DNA of 64,000 nucleotides from 3107 sp001483205 (GTDB taxonomy: Bacteria; Pseudomonadota; Alphaproteobacteria; Rhodobacterales; Rhodobacteraceae), in contig OZ219809.1 in the NCBI GenBank assembly GCA_964291375.2, positions 1,922,001 to 1,986,000 on the forward strand, read 5' to 3'. This document shows, piece by piece, positions 60,886-64,000 of this stretch. The translations under genes and the position numbers were made by a program. The notes under the pieces are model-generated. The model was not told where the DNA came from. It saw only the letters and a list, made by a program, of their open reading frames with translations, and searched no databases. Every line of letters begins with the position of its first letter. Positions within the stretch are counted from its first letter, which is position 1.

Positions 60886-61033
60886 GGGCCAATCTGCCCC
60901 TGCCAACAAACAAGAGTGTTCCGCCTAACGGCGGGTCACCTGCTGAATAAAACAGCCCCAGCATGACGCGGGAGCAATTTTCCGTGTCTGGCGAATAGGC
61001 AGGAACTGCACTCTTGTATGTTGGCAATGGCCC
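60886..61033 (+). ncRNA. Structured RNA-like leader element, copy 2
   Basis: Exactly the same length (148 nt) as copy 1, with the same stems: GGGCCA/TGGCCC, CCAACA/TGTTGG, AAGAGTG/CACTCTT, TTCC/GGAA, GCCTA/TAGGC. Relative to copy 1, the stem AGAAGTG/CACTTCT has changed to AAGAGTG/CACTCTT, two compensatory pairs. TTGACA lies at the same distance upstream, and paralogue 2 starts 40 bases downstream. Confidence 0.65.
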
Positions 61034-61073
61034 GCTTTGCGCGCGGGCGGAATGCCGAAACAGAGGTGCCCGA

Positions 61074-61250
61074 ATGAAAACCTATTATGCGAAAATCCGC
61101 CTTCCGGATGGCTCGTATCAGGTTACCACCATCCGGGCATCTGATAACATGGCTGCCAAACGACTGCTCGAAGCCCGATATGGCGCGGGGCGTGTGGTGG
61201 GTATCCCGACCACAAAAAAATTCACTGAAACACCCCTGCGCCGCCTGTAG
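61074..61250 (+). CDS. Tiny uncharacterised protein downstream of RNA-like element, paralogue 2
   Basis: Fifty-eight residues: MKTYYAKIRLPDGSYQVTTI, then RASDNMAAKRLLEARYGAG and VVGIPTTKKFTETPLRRL. AGAGG lies upstream. It differs from paralogue 1 mostly in the helix and tail, so the sequence is under coding constraint at MKT-YAKIRL and GAG. The 110 bases to the next stop codon (61361) hold an ATGTTTCACATGAAACA sequence with a palindromic GTTTCA-TGAAAC core. Confidence 0.7.
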   Translation: MKTYYAKIRLPDGSYQVTTIRASDNMAAKRLLEARYGAGRVVGIPTTKKFTETPLRRL

Positions 61251-61360
61251 CCTGACGCCCGGATTTTGAATCCAAACCCCGTCCCTGACCCCGCCGGGCA
61301 GAAAAAATTGTTGTCTGACAGGCCATATGCAATGTTTCACATGAAACAATCCGTCGCCGC

Positions 61361-62143
61361 CTACTCAACCCCCAGCACATCCGGCGTCTGCCAGGCCAGA
61401 TGCTGGCCCCCGTCGGCGCAAATCAACTGTCCTGTCACCGCCGGGCAGGACAGAAAATAGTCGAGCGTTGCGGTGATGTCTTCGGGGTTCGCCCCGCGCC
61501 CCAGCATCGTCGCCGCGCGCTGCCGGGCAAAGTGGCTGTCCGACTGTCTGTGCCCCTGAATCGTCGGGCCGGGACCGATGGCATTGACGCGAATGCCGGG
61601 GGCAAGGGCCTGCGCCGCGGTCCGGGTCAGCGCCCAAAGCCCCATCTTGGCGATGGTATAGCTCATAAAATCGGGCGTCAGCTTGCGCACCCGCTGGTCC
61701 AGCATGTTGACAATCAGGGCCGTGGCGAGCGGCTCTCCGTTCGCATCCGCCCCGTGCGGGGGCACCTGAGCGGCAAAATTCTGCATCAGCACGAACGGCG
61801 CGCGCAGGTTGGAATCCAAATGCCTGTCCCAGCTTTCGCGGGTCGCCGAGCGGATGGTGTCATGTTCAAAGATCGAGGCATTGTTGACAAGGCAGGTCAG
61901 CGGCCCGCCAAGCGCCTCTGCCGCGCGCCCGACCAGCGCCTGCGCTTCGGCCTCGATCAGCAAATCCGCCCGCAGCGCGGCCCCCCGGCCCCCGATGGCC
62001 CTGATTGCCGCGACGGTCTCCTGCGCGGCCTCTTCCGCCGTCGCATAGTGAACCGCCACGTCATGGCCGCGCTCTGCCAGCCGGATGGCCATTGACCGGC
62101 CAAGCCTGCGCGCCGCCCCTGTCACCAATGCCCTTTTGCTCAT
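61361..62143 (-). CDS. SDR-family oxidoreductase (pteridine reductase/FolM-like)
   Basis: A 260-residue SDR with TGAARRLG (8-15), the TGxxxRxG form found in pteridine reductases and FolM (dihydromonapterin reductase), NNAS (87-90), and catalytic Tyr162 and Lys166 in SYTIAKMG. The likely reaction is NADPH-dependent pterin reduction; substrate not proved. GAAAGGG lies upstream of 62143. In many Rhodobacteraceae this gene is directly next to uvrC; here the RNA/small-gene units lie between. Confidence 0.88.
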   Translation of the reverse strand: MSKRALVTGAARRLGRSMAIRLAERGHDVAVHYATAEEAAQETVAAIRAIGGRGAALRADLLIEAEAQALVGRAAEALGGPLTCLVNNASIFEHDTIRSATRESWDRHLDSNLRAPFVLMQNFAAQVPPHGADANGEPLATALIVNMLDQRVRKLTPDFMSYTIAKMGLWALTRTAAQALAPGIRVNAIGPGPTIQGHRQSDSHFARQRAATMLGRGANPEDITATLDYFLSCPAVTGQLICADGGQHLAWQTPDVLGVE

Positions 62144-62156
62144 CGCGCGCCCTTTC

Positions 62157-63152
62157 TCAGTGCAGGACGGTGAAGATATAGACCCCATATAACAGGCACA
62201 GCACCGCCCCCCAGCGTTTCGTCAGATCACGCCCCAGAAAGACGAACGGGGCCAGCAACAGCGACGCGCCCAGCATCACCCACAGATCGAAGTTCAGAAA
62301 CGAGTCATCGACGGGAATCTGGCCGACAAAACTTGCCAGACCGATAATCGCCAACAGGTTGAACATGTTGGAACCGATGACATTGCCCAGCGCCACCTCT
62401 GCCTGACGGCGGAGCGCCGCCATCACGGTTGTTGCCAGTTCGGGCAGAGAGGTGCCAAGCGCAACCATGGTCAGGCCGATGGCGGTTTCGCTGACCCCGA
62501 ATATGCGGGCGATATTGACCGACCCGTCCACCAGCAGATCGGCCCCCAGCGGCAGCCCGGCCAGCCCCAGCACCATATAAAGGCCGATTCTGAACCCGCT
62601 CATGTCCGGGTCCGCGCCCTCGACCTGCTCTTCCGGGTCATCGGGCGGGGGCGCGCCGGTGTTGGCGGGGGTGCCAACCTCACCCGCCTTCTGCCCGTTG
62701 CGATGGGCGCGCGCCTCGATGACCTGATCGGCGATCAGCAGCGCCAGAACGGTCAGCAGAATCGCCCCATGCACCCGGGTGATCGGGCCAAGCGCCGCAA
62801 GGCCGATGAACAGGACACTGGCCAGGATCATATAGATATAGGTCTTGCGGGTGTTGCATTCGCCCGAATGCAGGCCGGAAATCAGCGCCGGTGCACCAAG
62901 GACCAGCAGAATATTCGCCGTGTTTGACCCCACCACATTGCCAAGCGCGATGCCGGGGGCGTGTTCGAGCACCGCCTGAATAGCAATCAGCAGTTCCGGG
63001 GCCGAGGTGCCGAAAGCAACGATGGTCAGGCTGACAATCAGCGCCGGAATGCCCAGCCGCAGCGACAGGTTGACCGCGCCGCGCACCAGCAAATCGCCCG
63101 ACAGGATCAGGATCAGCAGGCCCAGACCCGCATATATCCAGTCCATCGGCAT
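62157..63152 (-). CDS. Calcium/sodium antiporter (CaCA superfamily)
   Basis: A 331-residue membrane exchanger of the YrbG type with about ten helices in two inverted halves, each holding the alpha-repeat signature: IVAFGTSAPELLIAI...GNVVGSNTANILL and MVALGTSLPELATTV...GNVIGSNMFNLLA. A hydrophilic loop of ~40 residues (about 155-195) separates the halves. It exports Ca2+ in exchange for Na+ across the inner membrane. The start is Met1 or Met3. Confidence 0.93.
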   Translation of the reverse strand: MPMDWIYAGLGLLILILSGDLLVRGAVNLSLRLGIPALIVSLTIVAFGTSAPELLIAIQAVLEHAPGIALGNVVGSNTANILLVLGAPALISGLHSGECNTRKTYIYMILASVLFIGLAALGPITRVHGAILLTVLALLIADQVIEARAHRNGQKAGEVGTPANTGAPPPDDPEEQVEGADPDMSGFRIGLYMVLGLAGLPLGADLLVDGSVNIARIFGVSETAIGLTMVALGTSLPELATTVMAALRRQAEVALGNVIGSNMFNLLAIIGLASFVGQIPVDDSFLNFDLWVMLGASLLLAPFVFLGRDLTKRWGAVLCLLYGVYIFTVLH

Positions 63153-63153
63153 C

Positions 63154-63333
63154 TCACCCCCTGTCCCCGCCGCCGCAGTCGCAGGGGCCGCGGCCCAGCC
63201 GGGGGCGTCCGCAGTGCGGGCAGGGGCGGGTCTTCAGCCGCCCCCGTCCCTTCCGTCCGGGCAACCGCAGGCGGCCGAACATGGCCAGAACGCCCATGGC
63301 GATCAGGAACAGGATGACGATCTTGACGATCAT
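63154..63333 (-). CDS. Small membrane-anchored zinc-ribbon-like protein
   Basis: Fifty-nine residues: a membrane helix (MIVKIVILFLIAMGVLAMFG), a basic linker (RLRLPGRKGRGRLKTR) and a Cys cluster CPHCGRPRLGRGPCDCG with CxxC...CxC spacing that could bind zinc. Its ATG directly follows the peptidase stop (TGA-ATG) and its stop is two bases before the antiporter start, so it is embedded in an operon. It is too short for many gene finders. Function unknown. Confidence 0.75.
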   Translation of the reverse strand: MIVKIVILFLIAMGVLAMFGRLRLPGRKGRGRLKTRPCPHCGRPRLGRGPCDCGGGDRG

Positions 63334-64000
63334 TCAGAGGCCGAAGCGCGCAAATTCCGCGCGTTCCTTCAGCTCCAGCAGCGCATCGGACAGAACGCGC
63401 GCGCCAAAGCGCTGAAACAGGCCGCGCTTTGGCCCGTAGACGCGAAACCGGGTCTTGTCGCCGTAGAGCTCCTTCATTTTCGGGGTCAGGTGCCCGACAC
63501 CATCGGCAAGCCCCTGTTCTATCGCCCGGCGACCCACCCAGAACTCGCCGGTAAAGGTGGTGTCATCGCCGTTCAGCCTGTGCGCGCGGCGGGCCGAGAC
63601 ATGGGATTTGAAATTTTCGTGGATATGCTCCAGCGCGGTTTTCAGCCGTTTCACGTCGCCCGGCTTTTCCGGCTGGAACGGATCAAGCATGGATTTTGCG
63701 TCGCCCGCGGTATGCACCCGGCGCGAAATCCCGTGGCGGCTGATGAAATCGTCCAGCCCGAAGCCCGAGGAAATCACGCCGATAGAACCGAGGATCGAAT
63801 TTTCATCGACCCAGATGTCGTCGGCGGCGCAGGCCAGCCAATACCCGCCCGAGGCGGCAACATCCTCGACAAAGGCGTGAACCGGGATGTTCCTGTCCTC
63901 TGCCAGCCGCCGGATGCGCGCCGCGATCAGCGAGGATTGCACCGGAGAGCCGCCGGGAGAGTTCAGAACCAGCGCCACCGCGTCGGGCTTGCCTTTTGTG
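63334..64000 (-). CDS. S49-family signal peptide peptidase (SppA-like), N terminus beyond window
   Basis: The visible ~222 residues are the C-terminal two thirds of a SppA-like serine peptidase: substrate groove LNSPGG, catalytic Ser in EDVAASGGYWLACAADDIW, SILGSIGVI, and the later RSGEFWVG-type VGRRAIEQGLADGVG (catalytic-lysine region of the short form). It degrades signal peptides and membrane-protein fragments. The reading frame is open to the window end. Confidence 0.93.
   Translation of the reverse strand, partial: TKGKPDAVALVLNSPGGSPVQSSLIAARIRRLAEDRNIPVHAFVEDVAASGGYWLACAADDIWVDENSILGSIGVISSGFGLDDFISRHGISRRVHTAGDAKSMLDPFQPEKPGDVKRLKTALEHIHENFKSHVSARRAHRLNGDDTTFTGEFWVGRRAIEQGLADGVGHLTPKMKELYGDKTRFRVYGPKRGLFQRFGARVLSDALLELKERAEFARFGL

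Noticed and set aside
60243..61027. Two similar minus-strand open frames (MPTYRSAVPAY... and MPTYKSAVPAY...) overlapping the RNA-like elements
   Set aside because: Both begin at TTG rather than ATG, and the differences between copies are not biased to third positions but are compensatory in stems, which fits RNA structure better than coding.

Overview
The window looks like a chromosomal segment of a high-GC alphaproteobacterium of the Rhodobacterales (Rhodobacteraceae). The evidence is gene content and order: an ATPase-inhibitor zeta-type gene (DUF1476) divergent from purC-purS-purQ; tldD divergent from a ctaC-ctaB-(small ORF)-ctaG-ctaE-surf1-thrC-M16 peptidase-acetyltransferase block; ribB-ribH-nusB; uvrC-pgsA-moaD-moaE; an Entner-Doudoroff edd-eda pair; and CIRCE-controlled groESL. 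No rRNA, tRNA or CRISPR array was found.

Layout. 1-16 kb is mostly housekeeping: a partial Sua5/TsaC gene, a Fic protein with a palindrome-rich upstream region, a homocysteine methyltransferase, purCSQ, a dctBD-like two-component pair whose regulator lacks GAFTGA, riboflavin genes, argC, ccmE, and an endolysin/holin pair resembling the lysis module of gene transfer agents. About 16-37 kb is an accessory island. It holds an ankyrin protein, an uncharacterised two-gene module with a membrane partner, an IS5-family element, and two giant (2200 and 2338 residue) secreted modular beta-barrel proteins in convergent, inverted orientation. The giants enclose about 3.9 kb of cargo: an AAA ATPase plus a small ELKG nuclease-like protein, a membrane protein, and wreckage of other genes. 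About 37-64 kb returns to the core genome, with short palindromic repeat elements inserted between genes.

Three layers of unusual structure stand out. (1) The giant genes share long stretches of near-identical modular DNA, carry different variable cassettes, and each has a 7-bp tandem repeat of different copy number just upstream of its start codon. This suggests recombination and repeat-length variation of a surface protein. (2) A family of interspersed elements with terminal inverted repeats related to AAGACCTCTGCATAATGG occurs at least a dozen times, in short (about 70 bp) and long (about 210-270 bp) forms, often touching stop codons. (3) Two 148-nt copies of a structured RNA-like element, with compensatory base changes, precede two paralogous tiny genes near uvrC.

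How the genes work together: purCSQ for purine synthesis; ribB-ribH for riboflavin; edd-eda to split 6-phosphogluconate into pyruvate and glyceraldehyde-3-phosphate; the cta genes to build and load haem and copper into aa3-type cytochrome c oxidase; moaD-moaE for molybdopterin; groESL for folding. The accessory ATPase/nuclease-like pair and the membrane two-gene module are candidate defence or conflict systems, by inference only.
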